NCBI GenBank assembly: GCA_017412445.1
Contig: JAFPYA010000308.1
Span: 1-8,174 of the forward strand
Origin: Clostridia bacterium
GTDB lineage: Bacteria > Bacillota > Clostridia > Christensenellales > Aristaeellaceae
Length of the DNA stretch: 8,174 bases
Direction: 5' to 3'
Of the stretch, positions 1 to 5,008 are shown one piece after another; the first letter of the stretch is position 1, and every line of letters starts with the position of its first letter. The position numbers and the translations under genes were made by a program. The notes beneath the pieces are model-generated. The model ran no database searches, had not been told where the DNA came from, and saw nothing but the letters and a program-made list of their open reading frames with translations.

Positions 1-165
1 AGGGATGATCAGGCCAACCTGCTTGGCGGTGCGGTCGTTGAATTCCTTGCAGAATCCGGGAATGTTCACGCCGTGCTGACCGAGAGCCGGGCCGATAGGC
101 GGCGCGGGGGTAGCTTTGCCGGCGTTTACCTGCAGCTTAATAAGCGCGGTAACTTTTTTTGCCAT
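1..165 (-). CDS. rplK: 50S ribosomal protein L11, N-terminal part (truncated by window edge)
   Basis: Ribosomal protein L11 binds the GTPase-associated region of 23S rRNA and supports factor-dependent GTP hydrolysis. Only the first 55 residues are visible: the protein starts MAKKVTALIKLQVNAGKATP and continues with PAPPIGPALGQHGVNIPGFC, the hallmark N-terminal domain. The two prolines of the PxPPxGPALG segment are those known in the family for thiostrepton sensitivity. The residue after GVNI is Pro where Met is usual, a small oddity. The start is the ATG at 163-165, preceded by AGGAGG (174-179) with 8 nt spacing. The gene follows nusG by 104 nt, and that gap carries a likely L1-binding hairpin. 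L1 (rplA) probably follows beyond the left edge, as in most bacteria. Identification is secure. Confidence 0.97.
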   Translation of the reverse strand, partial: MAKKVTALIKLQVNAGKATPAPPIGPALGQHGVNIPGFCKEFNDRTAKQVGLIIP

Positions 166-188
166 AAGGGTTTCCTCCTCAATGTAAT

Positions 189-220
189 GTGGTGTAAGCG
201 GAGCTGTTTACTCCTCCCAC
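189..220 (-). promoter_or_regulatory. Likely ribosomal protein L1 binding site (L11-L1 leader hairpin)
   Basis: On the minus strand a lower helix GUGG/CCAC (217-220 with 189-192) is followed by an asymmetric internal loop (GA opposite GCUUACA) and an upper helix GGAG/CUCC (211-214 with 200-203) with a 7-nt loop. The L1 site of 23S rRNA, as I recall it from E. coli, has the same layout: GGUGGGAGG on one side and a purine/U-rich strand ending in UACCACC on the other. L1 is known to repress the L11-L1 mRNA by binding such a mimic. The hairpin ends 9 nt before the rplK AGGAGG, so it is well placed to control translation. The structure is seen in the sequence; the L1 role is inferred from resemblance and position. 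Confidence 0.75.
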
Positions 221-227
221 TTCCTGA

Positions 228-248
228 AAGCCCGTGGGCTTGCAAGCC
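228..248 (-). other. Two mutually exclusive hairpins in the nusG-rplK gap
   Basis: Two inverted repeats share one arm. AAGCCCGTGGGCTT (228-241) and the 12-nt palindrome GGCTTGCAAGCC (237-248) both use the bases around 237-241, so in RNA only one hairpin can form at a time. No T-run follows on the minus strand, so this is not an ordinary terminator. It lies between the nusG stop and the L1-type hairpin and may extend that leader or help mRNA processing. The role is speculative. Confidence 0.4.
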
Positions 249-269
249 GATTGTTGTGAGACCTCTGTG

Positions 270-809
270 TCAGGCCTCTGTATTCTCCACCCGCACGACC
301 TCGTCGAGATCCAAATCTACGTTTGCGGCGCGGTTGAGCATTTCAACGACCACGGTCACCTTCTTGGTGTCGAGATCGATTGAAACAACCTTGCCGGTGA
401 AGGATTCGAATATGCCGTTAAGTATGCGCACCTCATCGCCCACCTGAACGTCGAGGCGGGTAACGGGTATGCTGGCCATAAGCTCATTGTAGTCCTCGTC
501 CGAGAGGGGAGAGGGCTTGTTGCCTGTGCCTACAAAGCCGGTAACGCCTCGGGTGTTGCGAACGATGTACCAGCTTTCGTTGGTCATGTTCATGCGAACC
601 AGCACATAACCCGGCATACGTTTGCGCTGTATAACGTGGCTCTTGCCGTTCCTGATTTCAAGCACCTCTTCAGTGGGGATTACCACCTCGCCGATCATGT
701 GCTGAAGCGCGTTGTTTTCAACATTCTTGTCAAGACTGGCCTTAACCCTGTTTTCATAGCCCGAGTAGGTATGTACCACATACCACTTCATGGACGAATT
801 GTCCGCCAT
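270..809 (-). CDS. nusG: Transcription termination/antitermination factor NusG
   Basis: NusG binds RNA polymerase through its N-terminal NGN domain and links it to ribosomal protein S10 or Rho through the C-terminal KOW domain. The 179 residues fit the usual length (about 177 to 181). The NGN domain (about 7-112) shows WYVVHTYSGYENRVK, RKRMPGYVLVRM and RNTRGVTGFVG. The KOW domain (about 122-175) shows VGDEVRILNGIFESFTGKV. Two usually conserved KOW positions differ: GPF reads GIF (132-134), and FGR reads LNR (158-160), so the aromatic residue matching E. coli F165 is Leu. The start is the ATG at 807-809, only 3 nt after the secE stop, which suggests translational coupling; the upstream G-rich stretch is a weak Shine-Dalgarno. 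The internal Met7 has no better site. Identification is secure. Confidence 0.98.
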   Translation of the reverse strand: MADNSSMKWYVVHTYSGYENRVKASLDKNVENNALQHMIGEVVIPTEEVLEIRNGKSHVIQRKRMPGYVLVRMNMTNESWYIVRNTRGVTGFVGTGNKPSPLSDEDYNELMASIPVTRLDVQVGDEVRILNGIFESFTGKVVSIDLDTKKVTVVVEMLNRAANVDLDLDEVVRVENTEA

Positions 810-812
810 TGC

Positions 813-1103
813 TTAGGCCCCCGCTGAACCGGTGATCAGCTGTATAAGCGCGCTGGCGCCCATATCGAACAAGCCAATCAACACGCCCATGATCACCAAA
901 AACGCAAGCACAACCAGAGAATAGTCGATGAGCGCGTTCTTGGTGGGCCAGGTAACCTTTTTCAGCTCATGGTACATGTTGTAAAAGGCCTTGCCGATTC
1001 TCTTAAACAGACGGGAAAACCAATTGCCCTGCTTAGCGTCGGCCTTCTTGACCTCGGCCACAGCCTTCTTGGCATCCTGCTGTGCGTCCTTTACCGCTGC
1101 CAT
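813..1103 (-). CDS. secE: Preprotein translocase subunit SecE
   Basis: SecE clamps and stabilises the SecY channel in the cytoplasmic membrane. The 96-residue protein has a Lys/Ala-rich, charged N-terminal stretch (1-30), an amphipathic helix (about 30-48), the family signature ELKKVTWPT (46-54), and a single membrane span (about 61-84, YSLVVLAFLVIMGVLIGLF). This single-span form is typical of Gram-positive bacteria, although the N-terminal extension is longer than the roughly 60-residue Bacillus form. The start is the ATG at 1101-1103, with AAGGA at 1113-1117 (9 nt spacing). The gene lies 34 nt after rpmG and 3 nt before nusG, the standard order. Identification is secure. Confidence 0.97.
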   Translation of the reverse strand: MAAVKDAQQDAKKAVAEVKKADAKQGNWFSRLFKRIGKAFYNMYHELKKVTWPTKNALIDYSLVVLAFLVIMGVLIGLFDMGASALIQLITGSAGA

Positions 1104-1137
1104 ATTGTCACATCCTTACTAAGATTATGGGCGAAGC

Positions 1138-1299
1138 TTACTTGGCTTCCTTATGAACAGTATGCTTTCTGCAGAAGCGGCAATACTTGCTCATTTCCAG
1201 ACGGTCGGGGTCGTTCTTTTTGTTCTTGATGGTGTTGTAGTTGCGCTGCTTGCACTCGGAGCACGCCAATACCACCTTGACTCTCTTATCCGATGCCAT
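1138..1299 (-). CDS. rpmG: 50S ribosomal protein L33, zinc-binding type
   Basis: L33 is a small protein of the large ribosomal subunit near the E site. The 53-residue product begins MASDKRVKVVLACSECKQRN and ends KYCRFCRKHTVHKEAK, followed by TAA. Two CxxC pairs (CSEC at 13-16, CRFC at 40-43) form the zinc ribbon of the C+ type, as opposed to zinc-free paralogues. NYNTIKNKKNDPDRLE (20-35) is the conserved centre. The ATG at 1297-1299 is preceded by a full AGGAGG (1307-1312) at 7 nt. It is the first gene after the promoter at 1396-1424 and leads the rpmG-secE-nusG-rplK operon. It is too short for many gene callers but unmistakable. Confidence 0.97.
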   Translation of the reverse strand: MASDKRVKVVLACSECKQRNYNTIKNKKNDPDRLEMSKYCRFCRKHTVHKEAK

Positions 1300-1317
1300 G
1301 CTGACACCTCCTAATAT

Positions 1318-1390
1318 AGTCTATCGCGCCCGCTTCATGTGAGGGACGCTTTCTTCCACAACAAAAGCAACCCATACTATTGGGCAGACT
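1318..1390 (-). other. Structured 5' leader of rpmG mRNA
   Basis: The predicted transcript begins at or next to AGUCUGCCC (1382-1390). That stretch can pair with GGGC (1328-1331) and AGACU (1318-1322) at the far end of the leader, with a 5-nt bulge, closing the leader into a loop that ends 5 nt before the rpmG AGGAGG. A smaller hairpin, CCCA/UGGG (1371-1384), would compete for the same GCCC bases. No U-run follows, so a translational effect or an mRNA-stability role is likelier than attenuation. The pairing is seen; the function is inferred and untested. Confidence 0.35.
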
Positions 1391-1395
1391 GGAAT

Positions 1396-1424
1396 ATTAT
1401 ATACTATATCCCCTGATAATGCAA
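1396..1424 (-). promoter_or_regulatory. Sigma-A-type promoter for rpmG-secE-nusG-rplK
   Basis: On the minus strand TTGCAT (-35, 1419-1424) and TATAAT (-10, 1396-1401) are separated by exactly 17 nt. The predicted transcript start is about 1389-1390, giving a leader of about 90 nt before the rpmG ATG. The surrounding sequence is AT-rich, unlike the genes on either side. Confidence 0.85.
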
Positions 1425-1470
1425 GAGTTATCCCGAAACTTTACAAGAGAATATCGTTAAATAATGGCGC

Positions 1471-2529
1471 TTAAACGAAGGAATCGTAGAACGCTTTACG
1501 CAGCGCTGGGTAGAGTACGGCCTCGTTTGCGTTAAGCACGTTTGTGAAAAAGCACATGCCCGCATGAAGCTCGTCGTCGTAAAGCCAGTACGCGCCGGCC
1601 GCTCCGCCCCAGCCGAAATCGCGGGTGCGACCGGGCAGGGGAGTTCTTACGCCTAAGCCGTAGCCGTAACCTGAGGTTTGAGGCCAGTTGAAATCGCGCA
1701 ACATTTCGCCTGTCAGGCGGTTTTTGATTATAAGTGCAAGGCTGTCTGTGCTGATAAGCCTGTTTTGGGTAAGGGCAATCAGAAAGCGCTCGTAATCCTC
1801 TGCGCTTGTAACGAGCCCTGCGCCGCCGCTGTCGTAGTCTTTATTCGGCGCATATGTCAAATCCAGCGCCATGGGTTCATATGTCTGGTGAACAGCCCTG
1901 TACATGGGCACGATTCGGTTATAATCGTTGATTTCACTCAAAAAACAGCTGCGATTCATTGAGCATCTGTCAAAGATTTCGCGTTTGAAAATGCTTCTGA
2001 GCTTCATGCCGAAGCAGCTTTCGAGCGCCGCGCCGAGCACTTCGTAACAAAGCCCGTAAACCCAGTGTTCGCCGGGCTCGAACAGAAGAGGCTTTCGTGC
2101 AAGAGATGAAACCGCACTGAACGTATCGCCCCTTCCAAGCTCGTTCATGCTTTCACCAAAGCCTGCGCTCATGGTGAGCAGGTGAGCGATGGTGGGCTTG
2201 ATTCTGCAGGGGCGCAGCGTTTGCCCGCTCGCGTAAGCTTCGGCAACGCTTAAGCTTACGAAGTCCGGCAGCAGTGCTTCAAGCGGCGTGTCAAGGCGCA
2301 TAAGGCCTCTTTCGACTGCGATTAGCGCGCACACGGCGGTAAGCGGCTTAGTCATCGAATAGGCGCTGTAGAGCTCGTCGCCGGTCAATTCAATGCCGTT
2401 TTCCTCATCCGCATATCCGGTGTGAAACTCAAAAACGTGCTTTCCGTCTCTGAAAACGCAGACGACTCCGCCCGGCAGCATGTCGCCGGATAAATTTACA
2501 AGGAGGCGTTTGAGTGGTATAAAGTCCAT
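1471..2529 (-). CDS. Serine hydrolase, class C beta-lactamase fold
   Basis: This 352-aa protein belongs to the beta-lactamase/CubicO family (esterases, D-amino-acid peptidases, amidases). The nucleophile motif is S58-M-T-K61 within YSAYSMTKPLTAV. The helix TIAHLLTMSAGF (113-124) is the usual family element. The second motif lies in HWVYGLCYEVLG, with Tyr158 as candidate base, but the usual Asn or Ser partner is not present (Y-G-L). The third motif is GWGGAAG (306-312), in place of the KTG of true class C beta-lactamases. No signal peptide is visible, so the protein is probably cytosolic, and antibiotic resistance is unlikely. I chose the ATG at 2527-2529, which overlaps the upstream phosphoesterase stop as TGATG, over the TTG one codon earlier. 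The substrate is unknown. No terminator is visible after the stop. Confidence 0.9.
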   Translation of the reverse strand: MDFIPLKRLLVNLSGDMLPGGVVCVFRDGKHVFEFHTGYADEENGIELTGDELYSAYSMTKPLTAVCALIAVERGLMRLDTPLEALLPDFVSLSVAEAYASGQTLRPCRIKPTIAHLLTMSAGFGESMNELGRGDTFSAVSSLARKPLLFEPGEHWVYGLCYEVLGAALESCFGMKLRSIFKREIFDRCSMNRSCFLSEINDYNRIVPMYRAVHQTYEPMALDLTYAPNKDYDSGGAGLVTSAEDYERFLIALTQNRLISTDSLALIIKNRLTGEMLRDFNWPQTSGYGYGLGVRTPLPGRTRDFGWGGAAGAYWLYDDELHAGMCFFTNVLNANEAVLYPALRKAFYDSFV

Positions 2530-3347
2530 CAAAGCCGCCTCGTCTCGAATAGCTTTTCGCCGTTTCCCAGCACGGTGAATTCCTCGTACCCCGCCGCGCG
2601 CATATAGTCGGGCGCAAAATCAAATTTGCCGTTAAGCAAAGCTCTGTTGTGGCAGTCGGTCGAGGGGATAACCTTGCCGCCAAGATCGTGCCAGTACTTC
2701 AACAATTCAGGAATGGGATATGGTTCGTTCTGGCCAGACCTCAGCATGCCGCCCAAGTTCAGCTCCATAAGGTCGCAATGCGGTAGCATCTGCTTCATCG
2801 CAAGCTTTCCGTAATAGGTGAGGGCGCGGCTCTCGTCAAACCAGCTTCGTTTGGTGTTGCTTTTCTTTATAAGGTCGAAGTGCGCGATAAAATCGGGCTT
2901 TCGCTGTGCAATGAAGCTTGCATAGCTTTCAAAATAGCTCTCGATCGCCCTGTCCCAGCTGCCGCCGAAATGCCTCGCGACATAGCTTTCCAGCTTGTCG
3001 GGGTCGCCGTCTATCGCCGCAAACTCGTCGTCATGCACAAAATAATGGCTCGCGCCTATAAAATAATCGACGTCGCTCGCCGTTTCGTCCGAAACAATGT
3101 CGATTTCAAAGCCGAGCCACAGACGCATTTTGCCCGCGTATCGGACTTTAAGGGCGTTCACGTCAAAAATGTATTTTGCACGGTTTTCAGGTGATATGCC
3201 GTACATTGTGTCGACCGCGGGCTGATGGGCGTGCTCGCTGAAGCCCAGCGATTCAAAGCCGAGCTCGAAGGCAGCTCGCGCCATGTCCTCCGGCGAATCC
3301 TTGCCGTCGACATAAAATGTGTGAGTGTGTGGATTTGAAAGTATCAT
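2529..3347 (-). CDS. PHP-domain phosphoesterase, histidinol-phosphatase (HisJ/HisK) family
   Basis: This 272-aa protein has the PHP metal-site motifs in order: PHTHTFYVDGKDS (H7, H9), GFSEHA (H39), LGFEID (E81), GASHYF (H101), DFIAHFD (H156, D158) and STDCH (D231, H233). All candidate ligands are present, so it should be an active metal-dependent phosphatase. Length and motif spacing fit histidinol-phosphatases of Bacillus HisJ type, which release phosphate from L-histidinol phosphate. No other histidine-biosynthesis gene is nearby, so another phosphomonoester is possible. The start is the ATG at 3345-3347, without a clear Shine-Dalgarno; another ATG, 5 nt upstream, is out of frame. It sits just after a strong hairpin (3361-3392) and is coupled to the following serine hydrolase by a 1-nt overlap, so the two may share a pathway. 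Confidence 0.9.
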   Translation of the reverse strand: MILSNPHTHTFYVDGKDSPEDMARAAFELGFESLGFSEHAHQPAVDTMYGISPENRAKYIFDVNALKVRYAGKMRLWLGFEIDIVSDETASDVDYFIGASHYFVHDDEFAAIDGDPDKLESYVARHFGGSWDRAIESYFESYASFIAQRKPDFIAHFDLIKKSNTKRSWFDESRALTYYGKLAMKQMLPHCDLMELNLGGMLRSGQNEPYPIPELLKYWHDLGGKVIPSTDCHNRALLNGKFDFAPDYMRAAGYEEFTVLGNGEKLFETRRL

Positions 3348-3360
3348 ATCATTGTAATTG

Positions 3361-3392
3361 ACTGCCCGCGGAGCAGTGAGTCCGCGGGCAGT
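3361..3392 (-). terminator. 12-bp perfect hairpin between P-loop gene and phosphoesterase gene
   Basis: ACTGCCCGCGGA (3361-3372) and TCCGCGGGCAGT (3381-3392) are exact inverted repeats around an 8-nt loop. The hairpin begins 7 nt after the P-loop gene stop and ends 13 nt before the phosphoesterase ATG. Neither strand has a U-tract after the stem (minus: CAATTACAATG), so termination may be weak or absent. It could instead protect an upstream mRNA 3' end or lower downstream expression. The hairpin is certain; the terminator label is tentative. Confidence 0.5.
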
Positions 3393-3399
3393 AAGTCGT

Positions 3400-3822
3400 T
3401 CAGATTACGTATGGCTTAATGTGTTCGGGCAGTAATTCGAGGTCGCAGCTTACGTTAAGTATGAAACTGCAGTTGCTGTGCTGGCTCAGATTTTCGAGTT
3501 CTCTGAAGAATACCGCGGTATCCTTGAGGTCGGTGCCCTTGATCAGCTTTACAAACGCGTCCACGCAAATCAATGAAATATCGTAGTTGCCGGCCAGCAT
3601 GCCCGCCAAAAAGCCCAGAAATACATCGGCACTGCAGCCTCTGATTCCGGCAAATTCGCCCGCGTCCACAAAGCGGATTTCGTGGCGCAGATCGTACATG
3701 TAGCGCTTGTCGTCATCTATGAACACTATCTGGCCGTGTTCCTGCTTCAGAGCATCGTTTGTGATGTCGAGGAGGCGCTTCGTCTTGCCGCTGCCCTTGT
3801 TGCCGGCGATAACCTGAATCAT
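3400..3822 (-). CDS. Small P-loop NTPase-like protein of unknown function
   Basis: This 140-aa protein opens with a Walker A motif, GNKGSGKT (7-14), directly after a hydrophobic first strand (MIQVIA). A second hydrophobic strand ending in Asp (ISLICVDAF, D88) is a candidate Walker B. Between them is a polar segment, FIDDDKRYMYDLRHEIRFVD (34-53). The whole protein is one minimal P-loop core with no membrane span or extra domain. From memory, similar 130 to 150-aa proteins with the same VFIDDDKR-MYDL block recur in Clostridia and are sometimes misnamed as twitching-motility proteins; their role is not known to me. The start is the ATG at 3820-3822, with GGAGT (3831-3835) at 8 nt and a promoter just upstream (3864-3892). 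It is divergent from the PfkB kinase and upstream of the phosphoesterase. Confidence 0.85.
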   Translation of the reverse strand: MIQVIAGNKGSGKTKRLLDITNDALKQEHGQIVFIDDDKRYMYDLRHEIRFVDAGEFAGIRGCSADVFLGFLAGMLAGNYDISLICVDAFVKLIKGTDLKDTAVFFRELENLSQHSNCSFILNVSCDLELLPEHIKPYVI

Positions 3823-3863
3823 ATGAAATCACTCCATTCAAAGTATTTTGACCTTGCATATAC

Positions 3864-3892
3864 ATTATAACCCGATTGAGCAAAAAAAGCAA
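3864..3892 (-). promoter_or_regulatory. Sigma-A-type promoter for the P-loop gene
   Basis: On the minus strand TTGCTT (-35, 3887-3892) and TATAAT (-10, 3864-3869) are 17 nt apart, with a T-tract starting in the -35 box and running into the spacer. The predicted start is about 3857, giving a short leader of about 35 nt to the ATG at 3822. It may also serve the phosphoesterase and serine hydrolase if the hairpin at 3361-3392 lets transcription through. Confidence 0.75.
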
Positions 3893-3965
3893 GCCTTACC
3901 GAGATTTTGACAAACGCAGATCTTTATAATGATTCGCGCTTGATTCAAATTTCACGATATGAGGG

Positions 3966-3994
3966 TTGAATATACACACGATTTGTTGTATAAT
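3966..3994 (+). promoter_or_regulatory. Sigma-A-type promoter for the PfkB kinase
   Basis: TTGAAT (-35, 3966-3971) and TATAAT (-10, 3989-3994) are separated by 17 nt. The predicted start is about 4001, just before the GGAGG (4008-4012), so the leader is very short (about 20 nt). It is back-to-back with the minus-strand promoter, with about 70 bp between the two -35 boxes, enough for a shared regulator, but I saw no clear operator there. Confidence 0.8.
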
Positions 3995-4021
3995 TCCACA
4001 AAACAACGGAGGCAGATAGCG

Positions 4022-4942
4022 ATGAACATTCTGGTGGCCGGTCTTGCGTTTTTGGACATGAAGGGCTTTTCGTTCAATAAATACGATCCTATAGGCACAA
4101 ATCCCGGAAGCGTGACCGTGACACATGGTGGCGTCGCCCGAAACGTAGCTGAGGATTTGGCGTATTTGGGTGCGAATGTGGATTTTCTGACACTGCTCGA
4201 GGATGCGCCTCTCGGTCAGGAGGTGCGCTACCGCCTCGAGAGCGCGGGCGTTAGCCTTTCTCACGCCGCCACAGTGAGCGCGGGCGGCATAGGCATGTGG
4301 CTGGCCGTGTTCGATGAAAAAGGAGAGCTCGCGGGTTCGGTATCCAAAATGCCGGACGTGCAGATGCTTGAGGGCGCACTTGACGAGTGGGGCGATGAAA
4401 TGTATAAAGCTGCAGATGCCGTGGTGGTGGAATACGACACCTCGTACGCTATCGCCCGTAAGGCCTGTGAGCTGGCTGTAAAATACAATAAGCCCCTGTA
4501 CGTTATAGTGGGCAACATGAGCGTGATGCTGGCAAATAAAGAGCTGCTTTCGCCCTGCAATTGCACCATAATGAACGAAATAGAAGCAGGCAAGCTGTTT
4601 AATACTAAGCTCACCGGGTTAGACGGTATCGAAACGCTTAAAGCCGTGCAGGACGGCGCTAAGCGCCTGAAGCTTAAAAGCGTGATAATCACCATGGGGC
4701 CGAACGGCTGCGTGTACATCGACGGAGAAACGGGAGAGTGCGGCTGCGTGCCTGGCGTCAGGTGCGATGTCGTCGATACAACAGGCGCAGGCGATGCTTT
4801 CTTTTCCGCCGCAGTGATAACGCTTACCGCAGGCAAGGGCTTAAGGGCGGCGTGTGAAAATGGCGTGAGGCTGGCTACGAGCGTAGTCAGCGCCAAGCAG
4901 AGCGCCTGCTCGAAAGACAGCCGCAAGCTGCTTGAACTGTAA
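4022..4942 (+). CDS. PfkB-family carbohydrate kinase, pseudouridine-kinase-like
   Basis: This 306-aa protein is a ribokinase-fold kinase that transfers phosphate from ATP to a sugar or nucleoside hydroxyl. The N-terminal signature is HGGVARNVAEDLAYLG (35-50) and the C-terminal signature is DTTGAGDAF (252-260), with D258 as catalytic base. IMNEIEAGKL carries the N-x-x-E-type motif of the family, and IITMGPNGCVYI is the nucleotide-site strand. The combination TNPGSVTVTHGGVARNVA resembles E. coli PsuK (SNPGK...GGVGRNIA), so pseudouridine kinase is the best guess. No psuG glycosidase is next to it, so other nucleoside or sugar substrates remain possible. The ATG at 4022 has GGAGG at 9 nt; in-frame codons upstream lie inside the promoter and are not coding. 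It ends at a two-way terminator. Confidence 0.88.
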   Translation: MNILVAGLAFLDMKGFSFNKYDPIGTNPGSVTVTHGGVARNVAEDLAYLGANVDFLTLLEDAPLGQEVRYRLESAGVSLSHAATVSAGGIGMWLAVFDEKGELAGSVSKMPDVQMLEGALDEWGDEMYKAADAVVVEYDTSYAIARKACELAVKYNKPLYVIVGNMSVMLANKELLSPCNCTIMNEIEAGKLFNTKLTGLDGIETLKAVQDGAKRLKLKSVIITMGPNGCVYIDGETGECGCVPGVRCDVVDTTGAGDAFFSAAVITLTAGKGLRAACENGVRLATSVVSAKQSACSKDSRKLLEL

Positions 4943-4964
4943 CGGTTGATTGAATTAAAACAAT

Positions 4965-4997
4965 AAGCTCCGCCCGCAATCAGCGAGCGGAGCTTTT
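4965..4997. terminator. Bidirectional intrinsic terminator between kinase and ZIP genes
   Basis: AAGCTCCGC (4965-4973) pairs with GCGGAGCTT (4987-4995) in a 9-bp stem, with a further inner CGC/GCG helix (4975-4977 with 4983-4985). On the plus strand the stem runs into TTTTATATG; on the minus strand it runs into TTATTGTTTTAATTC. The two genes converge here (stops at 4942 and 5009), so one hairpin probably ends both transcripts. Confidence 0.85.
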
Positions 4998-5008
4998 ATA
5001 TGCATACA

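Noticed and set aside
73..447. Plus-strand open frame over rplK and nusG
   Set aside because: Antisense to two unmistakable genes, with no motif of its own.
1104..1117. ATG-TGA start-stop overlapping the secE Shine-Dalgarno (AAGGATGTGACAATATG)
   Set aside because: A one-codon frame inside a ribosome-binding site can arise by chance; nothing else suggests that it acts as a regulatory minigene.
1104..1137. A tRNA gene between rpmG and secE, as occurs in some genomes
   Set aside because: The gap is only 34 nt and holds no cloverleaf.
1471..2529. Serine hydrolase as an antibiotic-resistance beta-lactamase
   Set aside because: There is no signal peptide, GWGG replaces KTG, and the Y-x-N motif is not kept; family usage points to an esterase or peptidase instead.
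3907..3930. TTGACA plus TATAAT on the plus strand as a second kinase promoter
   Set aside because: Both boxes look good alone, but the spacer is only 12 nt, too short for sigma-A. The pair at 3966-3994 with 17 nt is preferred.
3896..4264. Minus-strand open frame across the kinase promoter and start
   Set aside because: It overlaps the plus-strand promoter and kinase N-terminus, lacks a recognisable domain, and has no ribosome-binding site that I can see.
4261..4926. Long open frame of 221 codons on the minus strand
   Set aside because: It lies wholly opposite the kinase gene, whose family motifs are clear. The translation is Ser/Thr/Pro/Ala-rich, as expected for a shadow frame, and there is no ribosome-binding site.
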